A stretch of DNA of 64,000 nt from Hydrogenobaculum sp. Y04AAS1 (GCF_000020785.1 NC_011126.1:1240001-1304000), one strand, 5' to 3'; shown: positions 1-9,248, counted from the stretch's first letter. The notes: generated by a model from the sequence alone, not told the origin. A program made the numbers and translations.

Positions 1-219
1 ATCTGATTTTATTTTATCATCTTGACATTCTAGCGTTTTGCCTGTTTCTACCTCTTCTTTAGCCTCTTTACTCAAACTATTCCATGCAACTATACCAAAG
101 CAAGCTATGTCTAAAATTATAAGGGCTAAATCAACAGCCATGTTTTTTACAAATATCCCCGCCAAGGCGCTTAAGAACAACAATACTACGCTAACTATAA
201 TTACATTTTCTTTTCTCAT
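1..219 (-). CDS. small membrane protein, 3' end cut by window edge
   Basis: The reading frame is open from ATG at 219 to the window edge (73 codons) and starts with MRKENVII. A clear AGGAGG ribosome site sits just upstream. Two hydrophobic segments (about residues 6-21 and 28-45) are separated by a short KN-containing turn. A charged, Glu/Lys-rich tail follows. This suggests a small two-helix inner-membrane protein. It follows the geranylgeranyl-reductase-like gene by 21 bases and is probably the last visible gene of the dnaX operon. No family was recognised. Confidence 0.6.
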   Translation of the reverse strand, partial: MRKENVIIVSVVLLFLSALAGIFVKNMAVDLALIILDIACFGIVAWNSLSKEAKEEVETGKTLECQDDKIKSD

Positions 220-240
220 ATACTCCTCCTATACTTTATA

Positions 241-1371
241 TTATATCATTTCGCTCAGTATCTTAGGTATATTTTTTACAAGCTCTTTCCAACCCCATCT
301 GTATAAATCTTTGTAGGTTTTCTCTCCTTTTAAAAGCTCAAAAAACATATAAAGGGCTTTGTCTTGAGATAGTTTAAAAGATAACTCTTGGATGTTGTAA
401 ACTATGGAAGCGATTTTACCAGCGTAAACGAGATCTTCCAAAATGGTATTTTTTACAAACCTTTCATACAAAGAATGGGCGTCTTTTTTGGCAAGTTTTA
501 TGGCTCTTGCGCAAAGGCTCCCACTTAAGTATGCGTATCTTATACCCTCTCCTAGCAATGGGTCTACTATAGCCCCAGCGTCTCCTGTTAAAAATACCCT
601 ATCTCTTCCAAGTCTTAACTCTTGGGCTTTTGAGATAAAAGGTATAAACCAAGATTTTATGCGATATTTTGATATATCAATAGGAAATAGCTTATGGTTC
701 TTTGTATAAGCTTTAAAGATATTTAAAAGATCTTCTTTTTCAGCGGTGGCTATACCTATATTTACAAACTCCCCTTGGGGGAAATACCATCCGTAGCCTT
801 TTTTTACAACGCCTATATCTATCAAAACCTCATCTTCTTTAAAATCTTTAAACATATCTTTTGGGACTTTTACCTCCATAGCTATAAAAAACTTTCTTGA
901 TGCACTTTTGCAGGCTATAGATTTTCTTGTGATAGAATGATAACCATCTGCCCCTATCACATAATCGGCTTCAAATACACCTTTGTCGGTGATGACTTTT
1001 CTTACGGTGGGTGTTAGCTCTATATCTTTTGCAGTGATCTCTTCTAAAAGATGGGCTCCTTTTTCTTGGGCTTTTGAAATCAAAAAATGATCAAACTCTT
1101 CTCTATCTACTATAACAGCGCATTCATCGGAAACTTTTTCTACAAACTCTTGGCCTTTGAAGCCCAGTATCCCTCCTTTTATGCTGTTTTTTATATTAAA
1201 AGCCGGAAACAAATCTACAGATCTTTTTGATATGCAACCAGCGCATAGCTTTGGTCTTGGGTATTTGGCTTTTTCAATTACTAAGACTTTTGCGCCAGCA
1301 TCCGCAAGCTCGTAAGATGCACCAGCTCCAGCAGGACCACCTCCTATAACTATAACGTCGTATCGCTCCAT
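241..1371 (-). CDS. geranylgeranyl-reductase family FAD-dependent oxidoreductase
   Basis: The N-terminus has the Rossmann FAD motif VIGGGPAGAGASYELA (about residues 8-23) and then the family motif CAGCISKRS. A second FAD-binding signature, FLTGDAGAIVDPLLGEG, lies near residue 265, and the length (376 residues) is usual for the family. Relatives saturate isoprenoid chains of quinones or lipids; the substrate here is not known. The start is ATG at 1371, sharing its A with the rbfA stop (TGATG). A TTG at 1374 is in frame but unlikely. It is translationally coupled to rbfA. Confidence 0.8.
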   Translation of the reverse strand: MERYDVIVIGGGPAGAGASYELADAGAKVLVIEKAKYPRPKLCAGCISKRSVDLFPAFNIKNSIKGGILGFKGQEFVEKVSDECAVIVDREEFDHFLISKAQEKGAHLLEEITAKDIELTPTVRKVITDKGVFEADYVIGADGYHSITRKSIACKSASRKFFIAMEVKVPKDMFKDFKEDEVLIDIGVVKKGYGWYFPQGEFVNIGIATAEKEDLLNIFKAYTKNHKLFPIDISKYRIKSWFIPFISKAQELRLGRDRVFLTGDAGAIVDPLLGEGIRYAYLSGSLCARAIKLAKKDAHSLYERFVKNTILEDLVYAGKIASIVYNIQELSFKLSQDKALYMFFELLKGEKTYKDLYRWGWKELVKNIPKILSEMI

Positions 1372-1658
1372 CAATCTTCCTTAGATATTACAAAATCGAT
1401 TTTTGGCATAGATTTGGTTTTTATTTTTTTGGTCAAAAGATGTCTTATATACTCTTTTGCGCTTTGAAGTCTTTTTAGTACGGCCTCTTCTTTGTCTTTT
1501 TCTAAAACGCTTATAGATATCAACACATTTTTACCATCTTCGCTTAAGAGTACACCGTTTACCGTTACAAAACCGGGCATATTCTCTATATCCTTTATTA
1601 GGATATTTGCCACTTCTTTTTCTATGGTTCTTTTTAGCATGTCTTTTTGTTTGTTCAT
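1371..1658 (-). CDS. rbfA: ribosome-binding factor A
   Basis: This 95-residue protein has the size and layout of RbfA, a KH-like 30S maturation factor that binds near the 16S 5' helix. An N-terminal helix (KRTIEKEVANIL) is followed by the GFVTVNGVLLSEDGKNVLISI strand pair and a C-terminal helix with KRLQSAKEYIRHLL. It overlaps the upstream regulator gene by 4 bases (ATGA) and the downstream flavoprotein by 1 base, so it lies in a tightly coupled operon. Confidence 0.8.
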   Translation of the reverse strand: MNKQKDMLKRTIEKEVANILIKDIENMPGFVTVNGVLLSEDGKNVLISISVLEKDKEEAVLKRLQSAKEYIRHLLTKKIKTKSMPKIDFVISKED

Positions 1659-2974
1659 TTGGAATCCTCTTCTATTTTGATGTTGTAAGCTTTTATCTTA
1701 CGGTATAAGTTTGTAAAATCCATACCTATAGCCTGGGCGGTTTGTTTTATATTGTAGTTGTGCTGGGCAAGCTTTTTTAGTATAAACTGCTTTTCAAATT
1801 CTTGTTTTGCGCTTTTAAAATCCTGAGACTCTTTGTTTTTGACTTTTATCTCAAGAGAATCAGCGTCTATCGTATCTTTTTCTACTATTATGCTTAGTCT
1901 TTCCATTAGATTTTTTAGCTCTCTTACGTTTCCTGGCCAGTGGTATTCTAAAAGGACTTCTTTTGCCTCTTCTGTTAATTTTTTTGGTTTTGTTTTGTTC
2001 TCTTGGCAAAACTTGTCTAAGAAATATTCTGCTAAGATTATTATATCCTGTCCTCTTTCTCTTAAAGGCGGTACTTCTAGTGTTATAACTGCGAGCCTAT
2101 AATAAAGGTCTTCTCTAAAAAGCCCTTGTTCTATAAGTGTTTTTAAGTCTTTGTTGGAAGCGCATATAAACCTTACATCCACATCTATTTTTTGAAGCCC
2201 CCCAAGCCGGTGAAAGCTTTTGGTTTCTATAGCCCTTAAGAGTTTTGCCTGGGCTTTTAGACTCATATCCCCTATTTCATCTAAAAATATCGTCCCTTCA
2301 TTTGCTATCTCAAGTTTTCCGGCTTTTCTTGACACTGCCCCAGTAAAAGCTCCCTTTTCGTATCCAAAAAGCTCAGATTCTATAAGCTCATCTGGTATTG
2401 CAGCACAGTTTATATCCACAAAGGGTTTGTCTTTTCTATAAGATAGTTTGTGGATGTTTTTTGCCACAAGCTCTTTACCGGTGCCATTTTCTCCAAATAT
2501 TACGATGTTTGCATTTGATTTTGCCACCTTTTTTACCTCTTCTTTTAATTTTTTTATAGCAATAGATTCTCCTATGATGTCATCACTATGTTCTATGTTG
2601 GTGAGTTTGTTTTTTATGTGTTCTTTGTGGGCTTTTTCTATAACGTTTAAAAGCTTTTCTATAGAAAGAGGTTTTTCTAAAAAATCAAAAGCCCCTTTTT
2701 TTATAGACTGAACTGCAAGCTCTATACCACCATGACCTGTTATCATAACTATAGAAGAATTTGGAGATAGCTCTTTTATGGTATCTATAAAATCTATACC
2801 AGAGCCATCTTCAAGCCATATATCAAGAAGTATCACCGGAAAATACTCTTTTGTAAGGATCTTTTTTGCCTCTTCCAAAGACTTTGCGGTTTTTGAGCTT
2901 ATATTTTCATCGCTTAGTATATTTGATATAGACTCTCTTATGGAAGCCTCGTCGTCTATTATAAGCACCTTCAT
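1655..2974 (-). CDS. NtrC-family sigma-54-dependent response regulator
   Basis: The protein has three domains. The receiver spans about residues 1-118, with the acidic pair D7/D8, phosphoacceptor D51 and K101. The AAA+ domain has Walker A GENGTGKE at 161-168, the sigma-54 contact loop GAFTGA at 208-213 and Walker B LDEIG at 231-235. A Fis-type helix-turn-helix lies near 395-432. It should activate sigma-54 promoters when phosphorylated. The output domain (NIKQTAQAIGMDFTNLYRKI) is close to the NtrX/NtrC4 type. No histidine kinase gene lies beside it. ATG overlaps the previous stop (CAATGA). Confidence 0.92.
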   Translation of the reverse strand: MKVLIIDDEASIRESISNILSDENISSKTAKSLEEAKKILTKEYFPVILLDIWLEDGSGIDFIDTIKELSPNSSIVMITGHGGIELAVQSIKKGAFDFLEKPLSIEKLLNVIEKAHKEHIKNKLTNIEHSDDIIGESIAIKKLKEEVKKVAKSNANIVIFGENGTGKELVAKNIHKLSYRKDKPFVDINCAAIPDELIESELFGYEKGAFTGAVSRKAGKLEIANEGTIFLDEIGDMSLKAQAKLLRAIETKSFHRLGGLQKIDVDVRFICASNKDLKTLIEQGLFREDLYYRLAVITLEVPPLRERGQDIIILAEYFLDKFCQENKTKPKKLTEEAKEVLLEYHWPGNVRELKNLMERLSIIVEKDTIDADSLEIKVKNKESQDFKSAKQEFEKQFILKKLAQHNYNIKQTAQAIGMDFTNLYRKIKAYNIKIEEDSK

Positions 2975-3204
2975 TGCTCTATCTCTATAGATTCTATACT
3001 AAAATAAGGTTTTAACGTTTCTAAAAACTCCATCAAATCATTAATTTGATACCCTGTAGTTAGTATTTCAAGGGTCTTTTTATCATAGGGTCTTGTCCTT
3101 GTAAGACCAAGCCTATTTGGTGCCCCTGTTATGATGGCATCTAATATAAGAAGCTCCCCTTCTTTTGAAAGATGTATCACCACTTTCATATCACTTTTTA
3201 TCAT
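2971..3204 (-). CDS. small conserved protein, DUF4911-like
   Basis: This 77-residue protein has strand-helix-strand character with the motif LDAIITGAPNRLGLTRTRPYD. It resembles the short DUF4911 proteins, but the assignment is from memory of the pattern and tentative. It lies between dnaX (14-base overlap) and the NtrC-type gene (4-base overlap). An alternative ATG at 3189 would start just after the dnaX stop and give 72 residues. Neither start has a strong ribosome site. No function can be given. Confidence 0.55.
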   Translation of the reverse strand: MIKSDMKVVIHLSKEGELLILDAIITGAPNRLGLTRTRPYDKKTLEILTTGYQINDLMEFLETLKPYFSIESIEIEQ

Positions 3205-4456
3205 GGTTTATTTTCTTTTCATAGTGAAGTATCTTTGCCGGTTTAAAGACTTCTAAAATTTTCTCTACTTCTTCTGGATACTCTTGATCCTTAGAGTTTT
3301 CAGCTTTTATATCCTCAGTAGGTTCATTTGGTGTTTTTTTTTCAGCGGATTTTGTGGGCAAATCTAAACTTTCTTTTAAAAGCTCTGAAATGGGCACAAA
3401 ATCTTTTATCAAAGAAGCTTTTAAGACTGTTATCTCAAGAGCAAGGATTGGATCTTTTTGATACATGGCGCTAAAACCTTGATTTATGATATCTTCAAGG
3501 TATAAAAATACTTCTAAGGGTTTTTCTAACATTTTTTTGTAAAACTCTTCTTCGGCTTCTCCGATGGCAAAAGCTTTTAGTATGTTTTTTATCTCTTTGT
3601 AAACTCCTTCCCAGAAAAGCCTTACGTTGTAGCCTTTTTCGTTTATGGTATTTAACATATTTATAGCTTCTTTTGTGTCTGATTCTATTAAAAGCTCCAA
3701 AAACTTTCTTATAGATGCTTTATCCACCGGTCCAAACATAGATTTTACTATGTCTATGGTTACTTTGTTGTTGCCGTATGTGCTAGCTTGATCTAAAAGA
3801 CTAGCGGCATCTCTCATAGAATCATCTGCTAAATCTGATAAAACATCCAAAGCCTCTTCGTCTATTTCGATGTTTTCTTGGTTGGCTATTCGTCTTAGGT
3901 ATGTTTTTATGTTTTCTTTTGAAGCTCTTGAAAACACAAGCTTTTGACATCTTGATTGAATGGTGGGAAGTATCTTGTCAAACTCTGTGGTACAAAGGAT
4001 AAATATCAAAGAAGGTGGTGGTTCTTCTATGGTTTTTAAAAGTGCATTAAAAGCTTCTTTTGTAAGCATATGAGCTTCATCTATGATATAAACTTTATAT
4101 TTGCCTTGCATCGGTAGATAGCTTGCCCCTTCTCTTACGGCTCTTATTTCATCTATGCCTCTGTTGGAAGCGGCATCCATCTCTATAAGGTCTACAAATG
4201 TACCTTTTTCTATAGCTTGGCAGTTTGGACAAGCGTTGCAAGGTTCTCCTTCTTGGGGATTTAGGCAGTTTAAGACTTTTGCAAATATCCTTGCGGTGGT
4301 GGTTTTACCTGTTCCTTTGTGTCCTGCAAATATATAAGCGTGATGTATTTTTTGGTATAAAAATGCGTTTTTTAATATGGTAGCTGGTATCTCTTGACCT
4401 ATTAGCTCTTTAAACGTTTTTGGTCTGTACTTTCTAGCAAAAGGTATATAACTCAT
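3191..4456 (-). CDS. dnaX: DNA polymerase III subunit gamma/tau
   Basis: This is the clamp-loader ATPase that opens the sliding clamp and bridges the replicase. Walker A GHKGTGKT lies at 45-52. The zinc module has C64, C73, C76 and C79. DEAH is at 126-129, and the SRC arginine-finger motif is near 168-170. At 421 residues it is short for tau, with only a brief charged C-terminal tail. An A9 run near codon 372 offers transcriptional slippage to shorter products. The promoter region upstream is shared with the divergent dehydrogenase gene; a TAAAAT box lies 7 bases before the ATG. Confidence 0.95.
   Translation of the reverse strand: MSYIPFARKYRPKTFKELIGQEIPATILKNAFLYQKIHHAYIFAGHKGTGKTTTARIFAKVLNCLNPQEGEPCNACPNCQAIEKGTFVDLIEMDAASNRGIDEIRAVREGASYLPMQGKYKVYIIDEAHMLTKEAFNALLKTIEEPPPSLIFILCTTEFDKILPTIQSRCQKLVFSRASKENIKTYLRRIANQENIEIDEEALDVLSDLADDSMRDAASLLDQASTYGNNKVTIDIVKSMFGPVDKASIRKFLELLIESDTKEAINMLNTINEKGYNVRLFWEGVYKEIKNILKAFAIGEAEEEFYKKMLEKPLEVFLYLEDIINQGFSAMYQKDPILALEITVLKASLIKDFVPISELLKESLDLPTKSAEKKTPNEPTEDIKAENSKDQEYPEEVEKILEVFKPAKILHYEKKINHDKK
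3334..3342 (-). other. A9 slippery homopolymer inside dnaX
   Basis: The coding strand reads GCTG followed by nine A and then CACC, near codon 372 of 421. One extra A leads to a TGA stop after AAC ACC AAA. One missing A leads to TAA about nine codons later. Either slip would remove most of the last 49 residues. Thermus dnaX uses a comparable A9 run to make gamma by transcriptional slippage. That slippage occurs here is inference. Confidence 0.5.
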
Positions 4457-4480
4457 CCTATATATTTTAAATTATTTTGC

Positions 4481-4509
4481 TTGAAAAAATATAAAAATAT
4501 TGATACACT
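4481..4509 (+). promoter_or_regulatory. sigma-70-type promoter, predicted leaderless
   Basis: TTGAAA (4481-4486), a 17-base spacer and TACACT (4504-4509). The -10 box ends 6 bases before the ATG at 4516, so the expected +1 falls on the start codon. There is no Shine-Dalgarno sequence. Confidence 0.6.
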
Positions 4510-4515
4510 ATTGGT

Positions 4516-5367
4516 ATGAAGGTAGGTTTTATAGGCTTTGGAAATCTTGGTTCAGCTATTGTAAGAAGAATGGCTTCTTTAGGTGTGGAGGTGATAGTTT
4601 ACAACAGGACAAAATCAAAGGTAAAAGACTTTAAAGCGGTAGATTATCCATACAATCTTTTAGAAGAGGTGGATATTGTTTTTATAAACGTTTTTGACTC
4701 TTTTGCTTCAAGAGAGGTTATCTTTGGAGAAAACGGTCTTGTAAAGGGAAATTTAAAAGATAAGACTATCGTAGATACCGCCACAAACCACTACGCCTAT
4801 GTAAAAGAAGCTTATGAGACATTAAAAGGGCTTGGGGCTAAGTATCTTGATGCACCTGTGCTTGGTTCTGTGATACCTGCTACGAAGGGCGAGCTTATTA
4901 TGCTCGTAGGGGGCGATGAGGATGTATTTAAAAGCGTTGAAGAGGTTTTAAAGCTTTTTACAAAAGAAAGAATGTATCTTGGACCAGTACCAAATGGCAC
5001 TTACGGAAAACTAATAAACAACATAGTACTTGGAGCTTTTATGGACGCTATAGCCCAAGCCATTGGCATTGGAGAAAGCGTTGGCCTTTCCAAAGAGATG
5101 ATTTTGAAGTTTTTAGAGCTTGGAGCTGGAAACTCTAACATATTAAACGTTAAAAAACAAAAGCTTTTACAAGAGGATTTTTCTCCTCAGTTTTCTGTAA
5201 AAGCCATATACAAAGACCTTCATTATGTGCAAGACCTTCTTAAAGATTTTGGGCTTTTCTCTTTTAGCTTAGGAGCTATTAAAGAGACTTATGGGCTTGC
5301 TATAAAATCAAACATGGAAGACCTTGATTTTTCAGCTATATATAATCTCTATAAGAAGAGTTTATGA
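4516..5367 (+). CDS. NAD(P)-dependent beta-hydroxyacid dehydrogenase family protein
   Basis: This 283-residue protein belongs to the 3-hydroxyisobutyrate / 6-phosphogluconate dehydrogenase group. The N-terminal Rossmann motif is GFIGFGNLGSAIVRRM. The substrate-binding stretch DAPVLGSVIPATKGELIMLVGG lies near 112-133. The catalytic lysine is in GTYGKLINN near 164. The substrate could be a glyoxylate- or succinic-semialdehyde-type compound, but the sequence does not decide. Its stop overlaps the recJ start (ATGATAA). Confidence 0.82.
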   Translation: MKVGFIGFGNLGSAIVRRMASLGVEVIVYNRTKSKVKDFKAVDYPYNLLEEVDIVFINVFDSFASREVIFGENGLVKGNLKDKTIVDTATNHYAYVKEAYETLKGLGAKYLDAPVLGSVIPATKGELIMLVGGDEDVFKSVEEVLKLFTKERMYLGPVPNGTYGKLINNIVLGAFMDAIAQAIGIGESVGLSKEMILKFLELGAGNSNILNVKKQKLLQEDFSPQFSVKAIYKDLHYVQDLLKDFGLFSFSLGAIKETYGLAIKSNMEDLDFSAIYNLYKKSL

Positions 5368-7037
5368 TAAGTGCTTTAGGTAGGCATGTTGTTGTTAAAA
5401 GTCAAATACAGAGTTTAGATGATTCGGCGGATTTATATAGCTTAGTTTTTAATACGCTTCTTGGCCTTAGAAATATAAATATTGAAGATTTGGATGTAAA
5501 GTTGAAAAATATACCAAGTTTTGAGCTTTTACCAAACATAAACCAAGCCGTAGATAGACTTGTAAAAGCCATAAAATCTAAAGAAAGGATACTGCTTTAC
5601 GGAGATTACGATGTGGACGGGGTTACTTCTACTACCATCATGTACGATTTTTTAAAGCAAATAGGTGCCAACGTAGTACCGGTGCTTCCAAACAGAAACT
5701 CCGGCTACGGGCTTTCAAAGGAGATTATAGATTTATTCTCAAAGTATTCTAACTTAGTGCTTACATTAGACAACGGTACCACAGCCGTTCATGAGACAAA
5801 ATATGCAAAAGAAAAATACAATATGGATTTTATCATTTTAGACCATCATATGATAAATCATGGAGAACATTTGCCTGAGGCTATATTGGTAAATCCAAAC
5901 TTAGAAAAAGACAACAAACTAAAAGGCCTATGCACAGCTGGGCTTTCCTTTTATATGGTGGGGGCTTTAAGAAGGGCTTTGGGTGTAGATTTTGATATAA
6001 AAAAATATCTTGATTTGGTGGCAGTAGGTACTGTAGCAGATGTGATGCCGATAAATTCATTAAACAGAGTCCTCATATCTAAAGGTCTTGAGCTTATAAA
6101 CAAGATAAAAGATATGCCTTGGGATATGGCTACAGATTTTGGAAAAGCTGGTATGAAAGCCCTTATAAACTACATATCAAAAACCCAAAACGGAAATCAA
6201 AAGATAATCACCGCCAAAGATATAGGATTTTCAATAGCCCCAAGAATAAACGCCGCAGGTCGCATAAGAAAACCTCAAATAGCTTTGAAGCTTTTGGCGG
6301 AAAAAAACTATGAGAAAGCTAGAATCTTAGCTGAAGACTTAAACAAGATAAACCAAGATAGAAGAAGAATATCAAACGAGATGTTTAAAGAGGCTTATAG
6401 CCTTGCCTCTCAGTCCAACGATGATTTTGTGATACTTGGAAAACAAACGTGGCATCATGGGGTTCTTGGAATTGTGGCTGGAAGACTTTCTAACAAGCTT
6501 AAAAAACCAACAGGTATATTTCACATCAACAACACTCACGCGGTTGGCTCTATAAGATCTGTGGAAGGTCTTGATGTTCATAAGCTTTTATCAAATTTAA
6601 GCTATATGTTTGATAAATGGGGAGGTCATGCTGGAGCAGCTGGGGTTACCATTAAAAAAGAATATTTTGATGCTTTTAGACAAAAGATAAACGATTTATT
6701 AAAGAGAGAATCCTTTGAAGTGGATAGGGTTTTAGAGGTGGATATGGAACTTCCCCTAAGAAGCGTTGATAAACGTATTGGAGAAATAATAGAGAAGCTA
6801 TCTCCATATGGTGAACTAAACCCAGAACCGATTTTTATATCTCAAGATATCACCGTATCTTCTATATCAAGCAAAGGCGTAGGCGTAAGGGTGAAAACCT
6901 TAGACAAAGATAAAGAGGTAGAGCTAAGCTGTTTTGAAGAGGAGCTTTTTGTAAAACTAAGACCTGGTCAACGTTTAAAAGCCATATACAACATAGATTC
7001 TTATGGAATAAACATGATAGATGTGGTATTTTGTTGA
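5364..7037 (+). CDS. recJ: single-stranded-DNA-specific exonuclease RecJ
   Basis: This is a 5'-3' single-strand exonuclease of recombination and mismatch repair. DHH-family motifs are in order: DYDVDG at 81-86, LDNG at 135-138, DHH at 160-162, and the DHHA1 motif GGHAGAAG in the last third. The C-terminal OB-like region ends with NMIDVVFC. At 557 residues it has typical bacterial length. It is coupled to the upstream dehydrogenase by a 4-base overlap. Confidence 0.93.
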   Translation: MISALGRHVVVKSQIQSLDDSADLYSLVFNTLLGLRNINIEDLDVKLKNIPSFELLPNINQAVDRLVKAIKSKERILLYGDYDVDGVTSTTIMYDFLKQIGANVVPVLPNRNSGYGLSKEIIDLFSKYSNLVLTLDNGTTAVHETKYAKEKYNMDFIILDHHMINHGEHLPEAILVNPNLEKDNKLKGLCTAGLSFYMVGALRRALGVDFDIKKYLDLVAVGTVADVMPINSLNRVLISKGLELINKIKDMPWDMATDFGKAGMKALINYISKTQNGNQKIITAKDIGFSIAPRINAAGRIRKPQIALKLLAEKNYEKARILAEDLNKINQDRRRISNEMFKEAYSLASQSNDDFVILGKQTWHHGVLGIVAGRLSNKLKKPTGIFHINNTHAVGSIRSVEGLDVHKLLSNLSYMFDKWGGHAGAAGVTIKKEYFDAFRQKINDLLKRESFEVDRVLEVDMELPLRSVDKRIGEIIEKLSPYGELNPEPIFISQDITVSSISSKGVGVRVKTLDKDKEVELSCFEEELFVKLRPGQRLKAIYNIDSYGINMIDVVFC

Positions 7038-7043
7038 TATCTG

Positions 7044-7535
7044 ATGGCTTCTGGTAATACCCACGATTTTTTAAACTTAGCGACGCTTCCTATCTTCCTT
7101 TACGGTGTGCCTCACGAGTATTTTTTATATTTTGGAAGTGCTTATGTGATTTCTACTGTTTTGCTATCTCCAGATATAGACCTTCATCATTCAAAACCCT
7201 CAAAAAGATGGAAAATATTAAAGTGGTTTTGGCATCCATACCGTATTGTTTTTAAGCATAGGGGCTTGTCGCACTTTCCTATAGTGGGTACACTCTCTAG
7301 GCTCTTATATGTTTTAATCTTGGTGGTGTTTTTATACTTTGTTATAGTGGGTATTATGAGCTTTTCGAATTATTCTCATACTTTTATTAAAAGCTCAGAT
7401 ACTTTTTTTCAACATATAAAATATAGGATAAAAGAAGAAGATATATTTTGGTTTGTAATGGGTGCAGTGGTATCTGATATAGTGCATATCTTTTGGGATT
7501 TTGTGTTTTCTTTTCTAAAAAAGTTTATAAAATGA
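7044..7535 (+). CDS. DUF2227-type putative metal-binding membrane protein
   Basis: This 163-residue protein begins MASGNTHDFLN and carries the His/Asp-rich signatures SPDIDLHHSKPSKRW and HRGLSHFPIVGT. These are characteristic of the DUF2227 family of predicted metal-binding membrane proteins. Hydrophobic segments lie at about 20-40, 90-112 and 137-158. It starts 6 bases after recJ and is the last gene of that operon. It converges on pabB with a 1-base gap. The cellular role is unknown. Confidence 0.72.
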   Translation: MASGNTHDFLNLATLPIFLYGVPHEYFLYFGSAYVISTVLLSPDIDLHHSKPSKRWKILKWFWHPYRIVFKHRGLSHFPIVGTLSRLLYVLILVVFLYFVIVGIMSFSNYSHTFIKSSDTFFQHIKYRIKEEDIFWFVMGAVVSDIVHIFWDFVFSFLKKFIK

Positions 7536-7536
7536 T

Positions 7537-8532
7537 TTAAAGGCTTTTAAGTTTAAAAAATTTTGATTTCAAAAGATTTTCAGCGTATTCTCTCTCTTCG
7601 TTTGAATCGTAGGTAATACCAGAACCAGCATAATAAGAAAAATATTTTGCATTTCCTACTATAGTCCTTATCAAAACACTTGAAACCATATTTTTACCTT
7701 TTAAAAGCAAAGCTACACCACAATAATACCCTCTATCAAGAGGCTCTAATGTTTTTATAAGATATGTGGCCATTTTCTTTGGAGCACCGCTTATAGAAGC
7801 CACTGGCAGGCATTGATTTATTATATTTATAGGCTTTTCCTTGGTTTTGCCAAATACTTCAGAAAACATATGATAAAGGGTTTTGTGTTTTGATATGGCA
7901 AAAAGTTTTTTACAGCTGACATTGTTTGATATTTTGTTAAAATCGTTTCTCATAACATCTGTTATCATAAGATTTTCAGATATGTCTTTTTGGCTTTTAA
8001 TAAGTTCACATTTTCGTTTTGAAGTGCCCTTTATAGGTTTTGATATTATGACATCTTTTTCTTTTTTTATGAAAAGCTCCATAGACCCACTTATTATATA
8101 AAAATCTTTATCTTTAAAGAAAAATCCAAAATCCACCGGCTGATATCTGAAAAAATGCCAAAACAATGCTTCTTCTTTTGATAAAAGCCCAAAGTCAAAC
8201 TTCATAGCTAAGTTTATTTGGTATATATCACCATTTTCTATGTGTTTTTTGGCTTTTAGTAGCATATTTATATAGTCTTGTTTTGGTGTCATATCAAGAA
8301 GTTTAAAACGAGATGTTGTATAAATGGCTCTAAGTCTTACAAAAGAAGATATCTTTATATCTATTATCTTGGCTTTTGAAAAGGGTATTATTAGAAAGTG
8401 TATATATTTATCTTCTTTAAACTGATCTAAACTATCTAAATATAATATATCTTTTATATTTGCTTTGTAGAGTAATTTATTGTGCTTATTTAAAAAGCCA
8501 GAGGCTATTATGAGTTTTCTTTTTCTATCCAT
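7537..8532 (-). CDS. pabB: aminodeoxychorismate synthase component I
   Basis: This is a chorismate-binding enzyme that converts chorismate to 4-amino-4-deoxychorismate for folate. The motif SKPIKGTSKR holds the PIKGT lysine typical of PabB; anthranilate synthases have PIAGT. The C-terminal signature VASISGAPKKMA and the YYAGSGIT/SNEEREYAE ending fit the family. At 331 residues it lacks the long N-terminal part of larger PabB proteins, as in compact forms. It overlaps pabC by 25 bases, so the two are translationally linked. Confidence 0.87.
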   Translation of the reverse strand: MDRKRKLIIASGFLNKHNKLLYKANIKDILYLDSLDQFKEDKYIHFLIIPFSKAKIIDIKISSFVRLRAIYTTSRFKLLDMTPKQDYINMLLKAKKHIENGDIYQINLAMKFDFGLLSKEEALFWHFFRYQPVDFGFFFKDKDFYIISGSMELFIKKEKDVIISKPIKGTSKRKCELIKSQKDISENLMITDVMRNDFNKISNNVSCKKLFAISKHKTLYHMFSEVFGKTKEKPINIINQCLPVASISGAPKKMATYLIKTLEPLDRGYYCGVALLLKGKNMVSSVLIRTIVGNAKYFSYYAGSGITYDSNEEREYAENLLKSKFFKLKSL

Positions 8533-9233
8533 GAATTTAAATAATACTCCAAATCTTGGTCTATTTTGTAGTTTATATGATCTATGCTTTTTATGGATTT
8601 TACACCGATTACAGAGTTTAGTATAAAAGCTTTTTCAAACTCTTTTAGGTCTTTTGCTTTTATTGGTAAAAACTCTATATTTAGATGGTCTTTTAGCGTT
8701 TGAAGGGTTATACCAAACAAAATACCGCTTTGAATATAAGGGCTGTAGTATTTGCCATCTTTTTCAAATAGTATATTTGAGCTTGAGCACTCTTGGATAT
8801 CATCGTTTTCATTTAAAAATATCCCGTCAAAAAATCCCATCTCTTGGGCTTTTCTTTTTGCTAGTGTGTTTAGAAGGTAGTTTGTGGTTTTGTGGTATAT
8901 GGTTATATCTTTACTATGTCTTTTATAGGGTGAGATTGTTAGGTTTACTACAGATGGAATAGGTCCTTTTTCACGGTTTTTGATATAAACTTTGTAAGTT
9001 TTTGGCTTTTCGTAGAAAATCTTAGTTTCATCGTAGGCTATTAAAATCTTTAAAACTGTGTTTTTGGGATATTGGTTTAATGTAGTTTTTATATTGTTTA
9101 GATCAAGTTCTATGTCAAATAGTTCTTTTGATGAGTTGTTTAATCGTTTTAGATGTCTTTCTAAAAAGGGTGTATAGCCGTTGTATATAAAAGTCTCAAA
9201 AAGCCCTTGAGAGTATTGGATGTTGTTGTCCAT
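8508..9233 (-). CDS. pabC: aminodeoxychorismate lyase (class IV aminotransferase fold)
   Basis: PabC makes 4-aminobenzoate and pyruvate from the PabB product. The N-terminus SQGLFETFIYNGYTPFLERHLKRL is the usual fold-type IV opening. KTTNYLLNTLAKRKAQ carries the PLP lysine region, and ECSSSNILF is the cofactor loop. The length is 241 residues. The ATG lies about 16 bases after the 5S rRNA gene with no terminator hairpin and no Shine-Dalgarno. TATATT sits 4 bases before the ATG. Expression by readthrough from the rRNA promoter is likely. Confidence 0.87.
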   Translation of the reverse strand: MDNNIQYSQGLFETFIYNGYTPFLERHLKRLNNSSKELFDIELDLNNIKTTLNQYPKNTVLKILIAYDETKIFYEKPKTYKVYIKNREKGPIPSVVNLTISPYKRHSKDITIYHKTTNYLLNTLAKRKAQEMGFFDGIFLNENDDIQECSSSNILFEKDGKYYSPYIQSGILFGITLQTLKDHLNIEFLPIKAKDLKEFEKAFILNSVIGVKSIKSIDHINYKIDQDLEYYLNSWIEKENS

Positions 9234-9248
9234 AGTAAATATAACCCC

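Noticed and set aside
38-316. Plus-strand 92-codon frame at the left edge
   Set aside because: It lies antisense to the small membrane protein gene and the end of the flavoprotein gene, which have better start signals.
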